Shown in pieces: positions 25,993 to 34,599 of a stretch of 64,000 nt of DNA (position 1 is the stretch's first letter; every line of letters starts with the position of its first letter). A program made the translations under genes and the position numbers. Location of the stretch: the NCBI GenBank assembly GCA_021812245.1, contig JAKAOK010000001.1:1-64000 (forward strand), read 5' to 3'. The DNA comes from a bacterium. GTDB taxonomy: Bacteria > SZUA-79 > Acidulodesulfobacterales > Acidulodesulfobacteraceae. Below the pieces are notes generated by a model, which was given only the letters and a program-made list of their open reading frames with translations, made no database searches and was not told the origin of the DNA.

Positions 25993-27849
25993 TTATTTGA
26001 AATTGATTTCATAAAAGTAATTAAAAATAAATATTTTATATAATTGAAAAGCATTATTCTTCTTTAAAGCTAAATGTTCATAGAATAAATTTTCTATATA
26101 ATTCTTATTAAAAAAATTATGGCTGAAATTCAAAAGCACATTTTCAAATACTTTATTCAATTCATCCCGAATCCATTTATCCATAGGAACCCCGAAACCC
26201 AATTTTTTCCTGTAAACTAAGTCTTTCGCATAGTATTGGGAGGCAATTTTTTTTAATATATATTTCCCCTTATTTCCTCTTATTTTCCATTTACCGCTAA
26301 GACTAAAAACAAATCTGGTCAAATCCTTATTTAAGAATGGGGTTCTGCTTTCTAGAGAATTTGCCATTGTAGCAATATCAGCTTTTACCAAATAGCTGTC
26401 CGGTAATTGAATGAGGCAATCCAACAATAATGATTTATTTATAAAATCATTAGTTAAAAAACTATCATAAAAAGATTTAGCATCTTCAAAAATTCTATCC
26501 TCATCAGCAAATAAATGAAAATCTTTATTCATCAGATTTTTTATTTCCTCGGCTTTAAAACTGCTAAAACTAAACTGCCTGGCGTAAAAAGGCTTGTTAA
26601 ACCCGTAAAGTAAACTATTCAACAAAACGTTTTTTTTAAAAAAATGATGGCCGTATTTTGCTAAAATTGAAAGAAAATTAAATTTTTCGATAAGATATTG
26701 GGCTCTATATTTCGTATAACCGCCAAATAATTCATCCCCTCCGTCGCCTGTTAATGCGACGACAATATGGTTTTTTGAAAACTTAGCAAGATAATATAAT
26801 GGGATTATGGCATGGTCGGCCATAGGCTCATCCAAATAATTTATTATTTCCGTAAAATTTTTCTCTACTAAAGCATTTTCGAAATAGCATAATTCACATT
26901 CTACGCCAGCCATTTCGGCGATTTTCATCGCGTATTTCGATTCATCTATGGTGGGAGAATCCTTGTATGAAATTGAAAATGCTTTTATATCATTAGAAAT
27001 TTCTGATGCATATTTCAACACAAGGCTGCTATCAATCCCTCCGCTTAAAAAAATGCCGATAGGAACATCGGAAACAAGTCTTCTTCTAACCGATTGTTTT
27101 AATAATCGTTCCGACTCAAATAATATATCTTTTTCTGAATTATAAATATTTTCATTATATTTATCTTCAAAATAAAAAAATTTTCGTTTGTCCTTTAACA
27201 TCCAATTCCTAATATCAAACACAAAAGATGTCCCTGCCTCTAATTTTTTAATTTTGTCATATATTGTATGGGGGGAAGGAATATATCCGTAATAAAGAAA
27301 CTTTAGAAGCGATAAATGATCTATGAGAAGTATATTTTTTATGGATTCATGTTTTATAATGGCTTTTAATTCCGAACCAAAAATAAAATTATAATTATCA
27401 AAATAATATAAGAAGGGTTTTTCGCCATAAATATCTCTAGCGCAAAAAATTGAATTTTGTTTTAGGTCATAAATTGCGAAAGCAAACATCCCATCAATTA
27501 ATTCTGTTACCTTTTCTCCATATTCAATATAACAATTCAATAAAACTTCCGTATCGGAATTTGTTGTAAATATATGACCTCTTTTAATTAAGTTATTTTT
27601 TATTTCCTGATAATTATATATCTCACCGTTAAAAACTATTACAAACTCTTGGTTTTTGCTTACCATTGGCTGATTAGACGTATCCGAAAGATCAATAATT
27701 TTTAGCCTTCTATGTCCCAGAATTACATTATTCCTATAATAAATGCCTTGCGCATCCGGACCTCGTTTTTCTAACGTGTCCAACATTACCTTGAAATTGT
27801 TTCTTTCTATTTCATGGTTACGGTTAACCTGTCCTAATATGCCGCACAT
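25993..27849 (-). CDS. asnB: Glutamine-hydrolysing asparagine synthase-like protein
   Basis: Class II amidotransferase plus ATP-pyrophosphatase. Cys2 after the initiator Met (MCGILGQVNR) is the glutaminase nucleophile, FNGEIYNY and RGPDAQG complete that site, and the synthetase domain has SGGIDSS at residues 269-275 and GDGGDELFGGYTKY near 366. Length of 618 is usual. Inside polysaccharide clusters such enzymes often amidate a uronic acid or other glycan acid (WbpS-type role), so free asparagine synthesis is not the only option. It sits between the acyltransferase and the big membrane protein genes in one transcription direction. Confidence 0.85.
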   Translation of the reverse strand: MCGILGQVNRNHEIERNNFKVMLDTLEKRGPDAQGIYYRNNVILGHRRLKIIDLSDTSNQPMVSKNQEFVIVFNGEIYNYQEIKNNLIKRGHIFTTNSDTEVLLNCYIEYGEKVTELIDGMFAFAIYDLKQNSIFCARDIYGEKPFLYYFDNYNFIFGSELKAIIKHESIKNILLIDHLSLLKFLYYGYIPSPHTIYDKIKKLEAGTSFVFDIRNWMLKDKRKFFYFEDKYNENIYNSEKDILFESERLLKQSVRRRLVSDVPIGIFLSGGIDSSLVLKYASEISNDIKAFSISYKDSPTIDESKYAMKIAEMAGVECELCYFENALVEKNFTEIINYLDEPMADHAIIPLYYLAKFSKNHIVVALTGDGGDELFGGYTKYRAQYLIEKFNFLSILAKYGHHFFKKNVLLNSLLYGFNKPFYARQFSFSSFKAEEIKNLMNKDFHLFADEDRIFEDAKSFYDSFLTNDFINKSLLLDCLIQLPDSYLVKADIATMANSLESRTPFLNKDLTRFVFSLSGKWKIRGNKGKYILKKIASQYYAKDLVYRKKLGFGVPMDKWIRDELNKVFENVLLNFSHNFFNKNYIENLFYEHLALKKNNAFQLYKIFIFNYFYEINFK

Positions 27850-27868
27850 ATTATAAATTCCATACTAA

Positions 27869-28384
27869 TTAACTGATTAATTTTTCTAAAACTTCCGGTT
27901 CGAACCTGAATCTGATATGTTTAGCTGGGACACCCCCCACTATTTCGAATGGCAAAACATCCCTAGTAACAACCGCATTGGCCCCGACAATAGCACCCTT
28001 ACCTATTCGCACGCCGGGTAAAATGACAGCATTACATCCTATCCATACATCGTCTTCTATTAATATTAAAGAATATATCACGCCGGAAGAATGAATCGGG
28101 GTATCCGCCAAGTCGAATCTATGCTGCGATGAAAGTATATTAACATTATTACCGATTAAAACATAATTCCCTATCTTGACGCCTCCCTGACCCCCGATAA
28201 CCACATCATGGTTAATATTTACAAAACTTCCTATTTCAATATTATGAGGCGATTTAAATTGGCATTTCGAGAATATATAAACTTTTTTTCCGATCCCTTT
28301 AAGGAATATACCCCAGAATAATGAACGCAATCTTGCCTTGCTAAAAATAAACCAATTATACATTCTTAAAATTAAATAAACCAT
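27869..28384 (-). CDS. Left-handed beta-helix acyltransferase (O-acetyltransferase-like)
   Basis: Hexapeptide-repeat transferase of the WbbJ/maltose-acetyltransferase type. The repeats run through VKIGNYVLIGNNVNILSSQH and IEDDVWIGCNAVILPGVRIG, then KGAIVGANAVVTRDV, and the SSQHRFD segment supplies the catalytic His region. At 171 residues it lacks a long N-terminal domain. It likely O-acetylates a sugar of the surface glycan using acetyl-CoA. Located 11 nt from the neighbouring GT2 gene and 20 nt from asnB. Confidence 0.83.
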   Translation of the reverse strand: MVYLILRMYNWFIFSKARLRSLFWGIFLKGIGKKVYIFSKCQFKSPHNIEIGSFVNINHDVVIGGQGGVKIGNYVLIGNNVNILSSQHRFDLADTPIHSSGVIYSLILIEDDVWIGCNAVILPGVRIGKGAIVGANAVVTRDVLPFEIVGGVPAKHIRFRFEPEVLEKLIS

Positions 28385-28394
28385 ATAATATCAA

Positions 28395-29348
28395 TTAATT
28401 TAATTTGTCCAATTTTATCGATATTTTAAATTTACTCGTTAAAAAATAATACACGCCATCCTTAAAACCCTTCCAGTATAACCCTATTAGCCCATATTTT
28501 TCTCCCCTGGCAAATATGATTGAAGAGTATAATATTGGCCATAACCATGAAAAAAATAATAAGAACACGATTTTATTAAAGCTATTCCCATATCGTTTAA
28601 TAATTATAAATCTATTTCTCATTAAACAGTAAGCCTTTTGAGAATATCTGCCACCCAAACTTCTGTAGTCATACCATGACTGGATTTTATGAAAGGTGAC
28701 TGCGTCTGGTATAATACAACATTTTATTCCATGTTTTTTTAAAGAAAACGCGAAATCCGGTTCCGTAAAGGTCTGGATCAGCCTTTCGTCAAACATTCCA
28801 TATTTTTTAAATAATTCGGTTCTTATCATAAACACGTTTGGAATTCCATCGCTTTCGTAAAAATCCTTTGCCTTCTTTGAAATAATCCCCTTTGTTTTTC
28901 CTGTAAACAGGTTTATCCTTTGATAATCCAGATATTTCTTTTTATTATCAAAATAATACATCGATGGACCTATTATGCCGAAACTTTTATTGAGGTTAGC
29001 AAAATTTATTAATTTATTAATCATATACGGGTCAATTTCATTATCATCGTCTATAAACAAAACATATTTCTGGGCTTTTGCTAATTTTATACCTATATTT
29101 CTAGCCCTTACCATCATTGATTTTTTTTTCAAATGGTATATAGTTATGTTTTCAAAGCCGTGTTTTTTTATAAAATATGCATCATCATATAAAGATGTAT
29201 CATCTTCTGAAGAATCGTCTATTATAATAATTTCAAAATTGTCTATAAATTTGCTGCTTAAAATACTGCTAATGCAATTATTTAGGTCGTTTGCTCTATT
29301 TCTGGTAGTAATTATAATAGATAGAGTGAAGTTATCCATAAATAACAT
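28395..29348 (-). CDS. Glycosyltransferase family 2
   Basis: GT-A inverting glycosyltransferase. SIIITTRNRANDLNNCISSI opens the nucleotide-binding domain, IIIDDSSEDDTS follows, and VLFIDDDNEIDP holds the DxD metal site. The later GMFDERLIQTFTEPDFAFSL is the acceptor-side ED motif. A hydrophobic stretch near residues 250-290 indicates membrane attachment. The unusual insertion before the DxD (IKKHGFENITIYHLKKKSMM) is still compatible with GT2. Donor and acceptor are unknown. Confidence 0.82.
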   Translation of the reverse strand: MLFMDNFTLSIIITTRNRANDLNNCISSILSSKFIDNFEIIIIDDSSEDDTSLYDDAYFIKKHGFENITIYHLKKKSMMVRARNIGIKLAKAQKYVLFIDDDNEIDPYMINKLINFANLNKSFGIIGPSMYYFDNKKKYLDYQRINLFTGKTKGIISKKAKDFYESDGIPNVFMIRTELFKKYGMFDERLIQTFTEPDFAFSLKKHGIKCCIIPDAVTFHKIQSWYDYRSLGGRYSQKAYCLMRNRFIIIKRYGNSFNKIVFLLFFSWLWPILYSSIIFARGEKYGLIGLYWKGFKDGVYYFLTSKFKISIKLDKLN

Positions 29349-29443
29349 ATATCCTATTTAATTATTTTTATAAACCATTGTTAAAATTATCATTTTCTTC
29401 ATAACTTCTTTTTAACAATAACAATTTAATTGAAAATATTGTT

Positions 29444-30181
29444 TTAACGGCATTTTTTTGCCCATATGGCTATTCCCAAAGGTAATAATAATGCTCCTTC
29501 AGATTTGGGTATTTTTCCAATTATTGGATTTATAGTTGGGTTTAAAACTTTTTCCGAAACCATAAAAAATAAATTACTAACGGTATTAAAGCTATTTTTA
29601 ATAAATTTTGGAAATGGCAGGTAGGTAACTATCAGATTAAAGATAATAAAAGGAGTTGCAAAGATAGTGTTAGACTTTTTTATTTCATCAATTTCTAAAC
29701 CTAACTCTATTAGTTTTTTCTTATAAAAAAATTCGGTAAATCTATAAAAATCAAAAGGTCTTCCGTGCTCAGGAAAAGCAAAAGGAGTTGAAATAAAAAT
29801 GTACCCATCACTTTTTAACATTCTAACCGCTTCTTTTAAAAAAAATTCTGTTTTATAAATATGCTCTAACGATTCTGAAATAATAACTAAATCAAAATAT
29901 TCGTCATGATATGGTATAGTTTCTTCGTTTAAATCTAAAATGTGGTCTGCATAACTATTCTCTGAAAAGTCTATACCAATATATTCAGCGCTATCATCAA
30001 AAAATTCTCTAAAAGGTTTATATTCACAACCTAAATCCAAAATTCTGTTTAATTCTTTATTTTTAATATTTCTTTGAAATATATCTAAATGACTTCTAGT
30101 CATTATATATGTCGAATCCCAAATCTTTGGCTTAATTCGCACTCTTATTGATTCCTGTATTTTTCTATCTTCGATTTTCAT
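29444..30181 (-). CDS. Class I SAM-dependent methyltransferase
   Basis: Rossmann-fold methyltransferase. ILDLGCEYKPFREFFDDSAE at about residue 47 is motif I, YIGIDFSENSYADHILDLNE motif II, and LVIISESLEHIYKTEFFLKE the substrate-proximal helix. A hydrophobic C-terminal section (PFIIFNLIVTYLPFP) may contact the membrane or lipid carrier. The stop overlaps the upstream gene start region by one nucleotide, so it is coupled to the 263-residue protein. Likely methylates a sugar residue of the polymer, possibly as a chain terminator. Substrate unproven. Confidence 0.78.
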   Translation of the reverse strand: MKIEDRKIQESIRVRIKPKIWDSTYIMTRSHLDIFQRNIKNKELNRILDLGCEYKPFREFFDDSAEYIGIDFSENSYADHILDLNEETIPYHDEYFDLVIISESLEHIYKTEFFLKEAVRMLKSDGYIFISTPFAFPEHGRPFDFYRFTEFFYKKKLIELGLEIDEIKKSNTIFATPFIIFNLIVTYLPFPKFIKNSFNTVSNLFFMVSEKVLNPTINPIIGKIPKSEGALLLPLGIAIWAKKCR

Positions 30182-30972
30182 TATCTTTTTTTATAAATCT
30201 TATTCAAAATAATTGTCTTTGTCTTAATTGGAAAAAACTTAATCAAAATTAAGTGGGCATAATCAACTATTCTATTCTTTATATATTCCAATCTTCCCAT
30301 AACATTTCTATTTTTTACATCAACTGATATACCCATTTTTTTTATTTGTTTAAAAGAATTTCTATACCATTTTCCTTTTTTAACACCATGAATAGACTTA
30401 AAATAATTATTGCGATTTACAGAAAAAAAATTGTCATATTGAGAGGAGCGATCAGAACCTGATATTTCAAAATCCCAAGCAGTCTCTTCATCATCCAATA
30501 ACTTCAACAACAAATCTTTCCTCCATAGAGAGAAAGGAGTGGATGTTCTGTATGGAGAATTTCTACTTATTTTGCCATGGTTAGAATCTATTTCAATATC
30601 AGGTTTCAGATACGAATTAAATCTTAAATAATTATATCCACTTGAGTACATTTTAGATGCAAGCGACAAGATATCTTTTGTATTAACTTGCTCAATTATA
30701 AAATGATCTTCAAGCAGCAGAAAAATATAGTCTTCCTCAATTTGCAGCAAACTTTTTTTTATATTCATTGACCATGTAACATCTTCACCTATAAGTATAG
30801 GAAAAACTTTCGAATGTGTATATGCTAAATTATTACTCAATAAATATACTTTAAAGGGGCAATCTTCCCAATTTTTCCAAAATAGGTTAAAAAATGGTTC
30901 CCATAAGTCGGAATATTTATCGCAGGATGGAATTATAACTGCAAATTTTTCTATAATATTTTTATTTATCAT
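30181..30972 (-). CDS. Glycosyltransferase-like protein of a cluster-associated family
   Basis: The start FAVIIPSCDKYSDLWEPFFN resembles GT2 nucleotide-binding strands, and DYIFLLLEDHFIIEQVNTKD gives an acidic cluster where a DxD would be expected. LRFNSYLKPD and TPFSLWRKDLLLKLL follow, a pattern I recall from small putative glycosyltransferases in capsule and O-antigen clusters. The metal motif is not canonical, so activity is uncertain. It shares one base with the methyltransferase gene downstream and follows the Fcl-like gene by 15 nt. Confidence 0.6.
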   Translation of the reverse strand: MINKNIIEKFAVIIPSCDKYSDLWEPFFNLFWKNWEDCPFKVYLLSNNLAYTHSKVFPILIGEDVTWSMNIKKSLLQIEEDYIFLLLEDHFIIEQVNTKDILSLASKMYSSGYNYLRFNSYLKPDIEIDSNHGKISRNSPYRTSTPFSLWRKDLLLKLLDDEETAWDFEISGSDRSSQYDNFFSVNRNNYFKSIHGVKKGKWYRNSFKQIKKMGISVDVKNRNVMGRLEYIKNRIVDYAHLILIKFFPIKTKTIILNKIYKKR

Positions 30973-30987
30973 TTATTTAGACGATTT

Positions 30988-32067
30988 TTATAGACATTTA
31001 TTATTGCCGACATACCACTCATAAACATTCTTTAAGCCGTCTGTTAAATTAGTCTCGGCTTTCCATCCAAGAGCCTTTATTCTTGAAATATCCAAAAGTT
31101 TTCTTGTTATACCATCCGGCCTTGAAATATCATATTTTATTTCACCGTCAAAATCAACTATCCTCCTAATTGTTTCTGCCAAAACTTTTAGTTTAATATC
31201 ACAACCAGTTCCAATATTTATAAATTCCCCTATATCTTTATAATTGTAGTTCTCCATCAGGAATACACATGCTTTCGATAAGTCATCTGCATAAAGAAAT
31301 TCTCTATATGCTTCGCCGGTACCCCATAAAAACACATAATCTTTTGAAATGCCTATATTTTGAAAAGCATATTCAATAATCTTTTCGCTATCGCAGTTTA
31401 TCAAGGCATTAAGATTAAAACCTATCGGACGGGTTTTTATATCGTTTATCACCGACGCGAAATCCCCTTTCTTTAGTAATTTAGCCAGATGAAACTTTCT
31501 TATGAGAGCAGGAATTACATGAGTCGTCTCTAAATTAAAATTATCGTTAATTCCATATACATTTGAAGGCATTACGGATATAAAGTCGGCGTTAAATTGT
31601 TCATTGTAATATTTACATAGCTTTATAGTAGATATCTTCGCGATAGAATAGGCTTCATTGGTTGGCTCTAAAATCCCAGACAAAAGATATTCTTCTTTCA
31701 TCGGTTGAAGAGAATGTTTAGGGTATATACAGGAAGAACCAAGATTTAGGAGTTTCTTCACTTTATTTTTATAAGCGGTATGTATGACATTTATGGTTAT
31801 AGAGAGATTATCGTATATAAATTCGGCGCTATTTGTAGCGTTGGCAAGAATACCCCCAACTTTTGCAGCCGATAAAAATATCCATTCTGGTTTTTCTTTT
31901 TCAAAAAAAGCCTCTACCTGCTCCTGCCTTCTTAAATCCATTTCCACGCTGGTTTTAAAGATTAAATTATTATAATTACTTTTTTCTAATCTTCTTTTAA
32001 TTGCCGAACCTACAAGGCCCCTATGTCCGGCAATATATACTTTATAATTTTTATAATTATTATTCAT
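30988..32067 (-). CDS. GDP-L-fucose synthase / GDP-colitose synthase-like (Fcl/ColC)
   Basis: NADPH-dependent SDR that does 3,5- or 5-epimerisation and 4-reduction of GDP-4-keto-deoxymannose. NAD(P) loop GHRGLVGSAI at residues 14-23, Ser in GSSCIYPK near 111, Y140 and K144 in YSIAKIS, and the family tag SAAKVGGI. Relative to the usual 310-320 residues there is an insert of about 40 residues after LIRKFHLAKL (about 190-235), before WGTGEAYREFLYADD. With Gmd and a ColD-like enzyme next to it, the product may be GDP-colitose rather than GDP-fucose; sequence alone does not decide. Confidence 0.8.
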   Translation of the reverse strand: MNNNYKNYKVYIAGHRGLVGSAIKRRLEKSNYNNLIFKTSVEMDLRRQEQVEAFFEKEKPEWIFLSAAKVGGILANATNSAEFIYDNLSITINVIHTAYKNKVKKLLNLGSSCIYPKHSLQPMKEEYLLSGILEPTNEAYSIAKISTIKLCKYYNEQFNADFISVMPSNVYGINDNFNLETTHVIPALIRKFHLAKLLKKGDFASVINDIKTRPIGFNLNALINCDSEKIIEYAFQNIGISKDYVFLWGTGEAYREFLYADDLSKACVFLMENYNYKDIGEFINIGTGCDIKLKVLAETIRRIVDFDGEIKYDISRPDGITRKLLDISRIKALGWKAETNLTDGLKNVYEWYVGNNKCL

Positions 32068-32092
32068 TTTTTATTTACAATAGTTCACAGCT

Positions 32093-33271
32093 CTATAGTT
32101 CACAGCTCTTAGGTATATCAAACCCGCATTTTTTAAGGATAAACTCTCTATAATTTTTTTCTAAATCGGAAAAAATCATTTCTTTGACTATATCCTCAAG
32201 GGTATATTTAGGACTCCACCCCAGTTCATTTTTGGCTTTAGAAGCATCTCCTATTAACATATCAACTTCGGTTGGTCTAAAATATTTAGAATCTACTTCA
32301 ATAACGCTTTTACCAAGCATTTTTTTAATGTTGTCAAGAATACATCCGACATCCTTAACTTTTGCAGCTTCCAGTAACTCAATTGCCTTATTTTTGTTAA
32401 TTTTTTCTACAAAACCTTTTTCATCGGCGCCATTGCCTTTAAACACCAATTCTATTCCTATCTCCTTGAACGCCATCTTTGCGAATTCCCTAACCTCCGC
32501 GGTCTTTCCTGTTGCGAAGAGATAATCATCCGGCTTATCCTGCTGAAGAATGAGCCACATTCCCTCGACATAATCCTTAGCATGTCCCCAATCCCTTTTT
32601 GCGCCAAGATTTCCAAGATAAATTTTCTTATCGAGCCCTAAAAGCAATCTTGACACCCCTCTGGTTATCTTCCTTGTAACGAATGTCTCCCCCCTCATAG
32701 GAGATTCATGATTAAATAATATGCCGTTGCATGCAAACATACCGTATGCTTCCCTGTAATTTACCGTCATCCAATATGCGTATAACTTAGCCGCCGCATA
32801 AGGACTTCTTGGATAAAAGGGGGTTTTTTCGGTTTGCGGAACTTCCATGACTTTGCCGAAAAGCTCCGAGGTAGATGCCTGATATATTTTGGTTTTGCCG
32901 GTTAGACCAAGAAGCCTGACGGCTTCGAGTATCCTTAATGTCCCGAGGGCATCGCAATTTCCGGTATATTCCGGCTCTTCAAAGCTCACTTTTACGTGCG
33001 ACTGTGCCGCAAGGTTATAGATTTCATCCGGCTTAACTTCTTGAATGATACTCGTCAAGTTAGCGCTATCGCTCATATCTCCGTAATGAAGAAAAAAACT
33101 TATATTTTCTTCATGAATATCTTTATAGAGATGATCTATCCTTTCGGTATTAAATGAACTCGCTCTTCTTTTTATACCGTGAACCTCATAATCTTTGGAC
33201 AGCAAAAACTCTGAAAGATAGGCTCCGTCCTGACCGGTAACGCCTGTTATTAGTGCAACTTTTTTTGCCAT
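32093..33271 (-). CDS. gmd: GDP-mannose 4,6-dehydratase
   Basis: Converts GDP-D-mannose to GDP-4-keto-6-deoxy-D-mannose. NADP loop [15 protein letters not shown] at residues 10-24, active-site T134/S135/E136 in ASTSELFG, Y158 and K162 in [10 protein letters not shown], and [19 protein letters not shown] for GDP binding. At 392 residues it is slightly long, with an extra piece near 290-320 ([20 protein letters not shown]). It starts the three-gene group with the Fcl/ColC-like gene downstream and the ColD-like gene 35 nt upstream, which makes a GDP-deoxysugar pathway. Because hddA/hddC make GDP-heptose nearby, a heptose substrate (DmhA-type) is an alternative. Confidence 0.9.
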   Translation of the reverse strand: MAKKVALITGVTGQDGAYLSEFLLSKDYEVHGIKRRASSFNTERIDHLYKDIHEENISFFLHYGDMSDSANLTSIIQEVKPDEIYNLAAQSHVKVSFEEPEYTGNCDALGTLRILEAVRLLGLTGKTKIYQASTSELFGKVMEVPQTEKTPFYPRSPYAAAKLYAYWMTVNYREAYGMFACNGILFNHESPMRGETFVTRKITRGVSRLLLGLDKKIYLGNLGAKRDWGHAKDYVEGMWLILQQDKPDDYLFATGKTAEVREFAKMAFKEIGIELVFKGNGADEKGFVEKINKNKAIELLEAAKVKDVGCILDNIKKMLGKSVIEVDSKYFRPTEVDMLIGDASKAKNELGWSPKYTLEDIVKEMIFSDLEKNYREFILKKCGFDIPKSCEL

Positions 33272-33305
33272 ATGCCTTCCTTCCTATAATATGCTTATTA
33301 ATTTC

Positions 33306-34466
33306 TTATATATCTTTAAGGGTCTTATGCAAATAATCTATCTTATTTTTCATATCATAGGGATTATTTCCTACAAAAAACCCGTTATAATGAACAATGT
33401 CGGCGTTAATTGATTTAGTAGCTACATAATCGTAATATTTTACAACATCGTGTCTTAGTATATTACCGCCTGTTATTATCCTGTACTCTATACCGGCATC
33501 TTTTAAAATATTTAAAACGTTCTCTCTGCTTATGCTGGCCAAAGGATTAATGATTAAGGTGAAGCCAAACCAGGAAGATTCGCCCACTTCTTGCTGTATA
33601 ATGAATCTGTCGTCCTTTCTAAAAAGCTCGACAAAATATTTAGCATTATCCCGCCTAGCCTCTATAAACTTGTCTAATTTTGCAAGCTGGCATAGGCCTA
33701 TAGCTCCGTGAATTTCCCCTGGTCTTACATTGTATCCCGGCAATATAAATCTATACGCTTCAAAAAAATCATCTTTTTTTCTTTCAAATATGGGGCTATC
33801 GACATCCTGTTCCCTCGTCCAACCATGATTTCTGAGCGATTTTAAAATATTATATATTTCCCTGTCATCAGTTAAAACAAGCCCGCCTTCCATAGTTGAA
33901 ATATGATGGGAAAAAAAAGTACTGAACGTATTTACAAGTCCGAACGTGCCGGTATATTTGCCGTTAAATTTTGCCCCCATGGACTCGCAATTGTCTTCAA
34001 AGAGGATTATATTATTTTCTTCGCACAATTTTATTATCTCATCGAACCGGCATGGATTTCCAAGTATGCTTACCGCTACAATCATGCGTGTATCTTTGGT
34101 AATAGCTTTCCTCAGTTCTTCAATATCATAATTAAGCGTATGCAAATCTACATCGACAAATTTTAATTTAAGCCCATACTGACACAAAGGGTGAAAAGTC
34201 GTTCCCCATGAAACACATGGGACTATTACCTCGTCCCCTCTTTTTAAGGGATTATTCTTTCTATAAAACAGGGAAGCCACAGCAATAAGGTTAGCGGAAG
34301 ACCCCGAGTTTACCATAACGGCATATTTCATGGCAAAATGCTTCGCGAACTTATGTTCAAATTCTTTTACCCTTCTTCCCATTGTGAAAGAATTTTCGCT
34401 TAAAACTTGCATTATTGCATTTTTTTCTTTTTCATCCCATGTCGGGCTTGAAAGTTCGTATTTCAT
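33306..34466 (-). CDS. colD: ColD-like GDP-4-keto-6-deoxymannose 3-dehydrase (PLP enzyme)
   Basis: DegT/DnrJ/EryC1 fold PLP protein. In ordinary aminotransferases of this fold the PLP lysine lies in SFxxxKxxxxGEGG. Here the matching segment STFFSHHISTMEGG has His where Lys would be, the hallmark of ColD and RfbH dehydrases, which remove O3 instead of only transaminating. With the start I chose (ATG at 34466, with GGAAA upstream) this His is residue 187; the track start at a TTG adds nine residues. Its size without an extra [2Fe-2S] domain and the presence of gmd favour ColD over RfbH. Product: GDP-4-keto-3,6-dideoxymannose, precursor of colitose. Confidence 0.82.
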   Translation of the reverse strand: MKYELSSPTWDEKEKNAIMQVLSENSFTMGRRVKEFEHKFAKHFAMKYAVMVNSGSSANLIAVASLFYRKNNPLKRGDEVIVPCVSWGTTFHPLCQYGLKLKFVDVDLHTLNYDIEELRKAITKDTRMIVAVSILGNPCRFDEIIKLCEENNIILFEDNCESMGAKFNGKYTGTFGLVNTFSTFFSHHISTMEGGLVLTDDREIYNILKSLRNHGWTREQDVDSPIFERKKDDFFEAYRFILPGYNVRPGEIHGAIGLCQLAKLDKFIEARRDNAKYFVELFRKDDRFIIQQEVGESSWFGFTLIINPLASISRENVLNILKDAGIEYRIITGGNILRHDVVKYYDYVATKSINADIVHYNGFFVGNNPYDMKNKIDYLHKTLKDI

Positions 34467-34599
34467 AATATGTTTCCACGGTTTAATTTGCAATAATACA
34501 TATACCCCCTACCCTTAATCCATCTATTTTTATTTATCTAAATTTAAAATATCAGGTTCATCTGATTATCCATAGCAATACAAAAATTAATGTTCAACA

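Noticed and set aside
33306-34466. Perosamine synthase (GDP-4-keto-6-deoxymannose 4-aminotransferase) reading of the PLP enzyme
   Set aside because: That enzyme needs the PLP lysine; the matching position is His.
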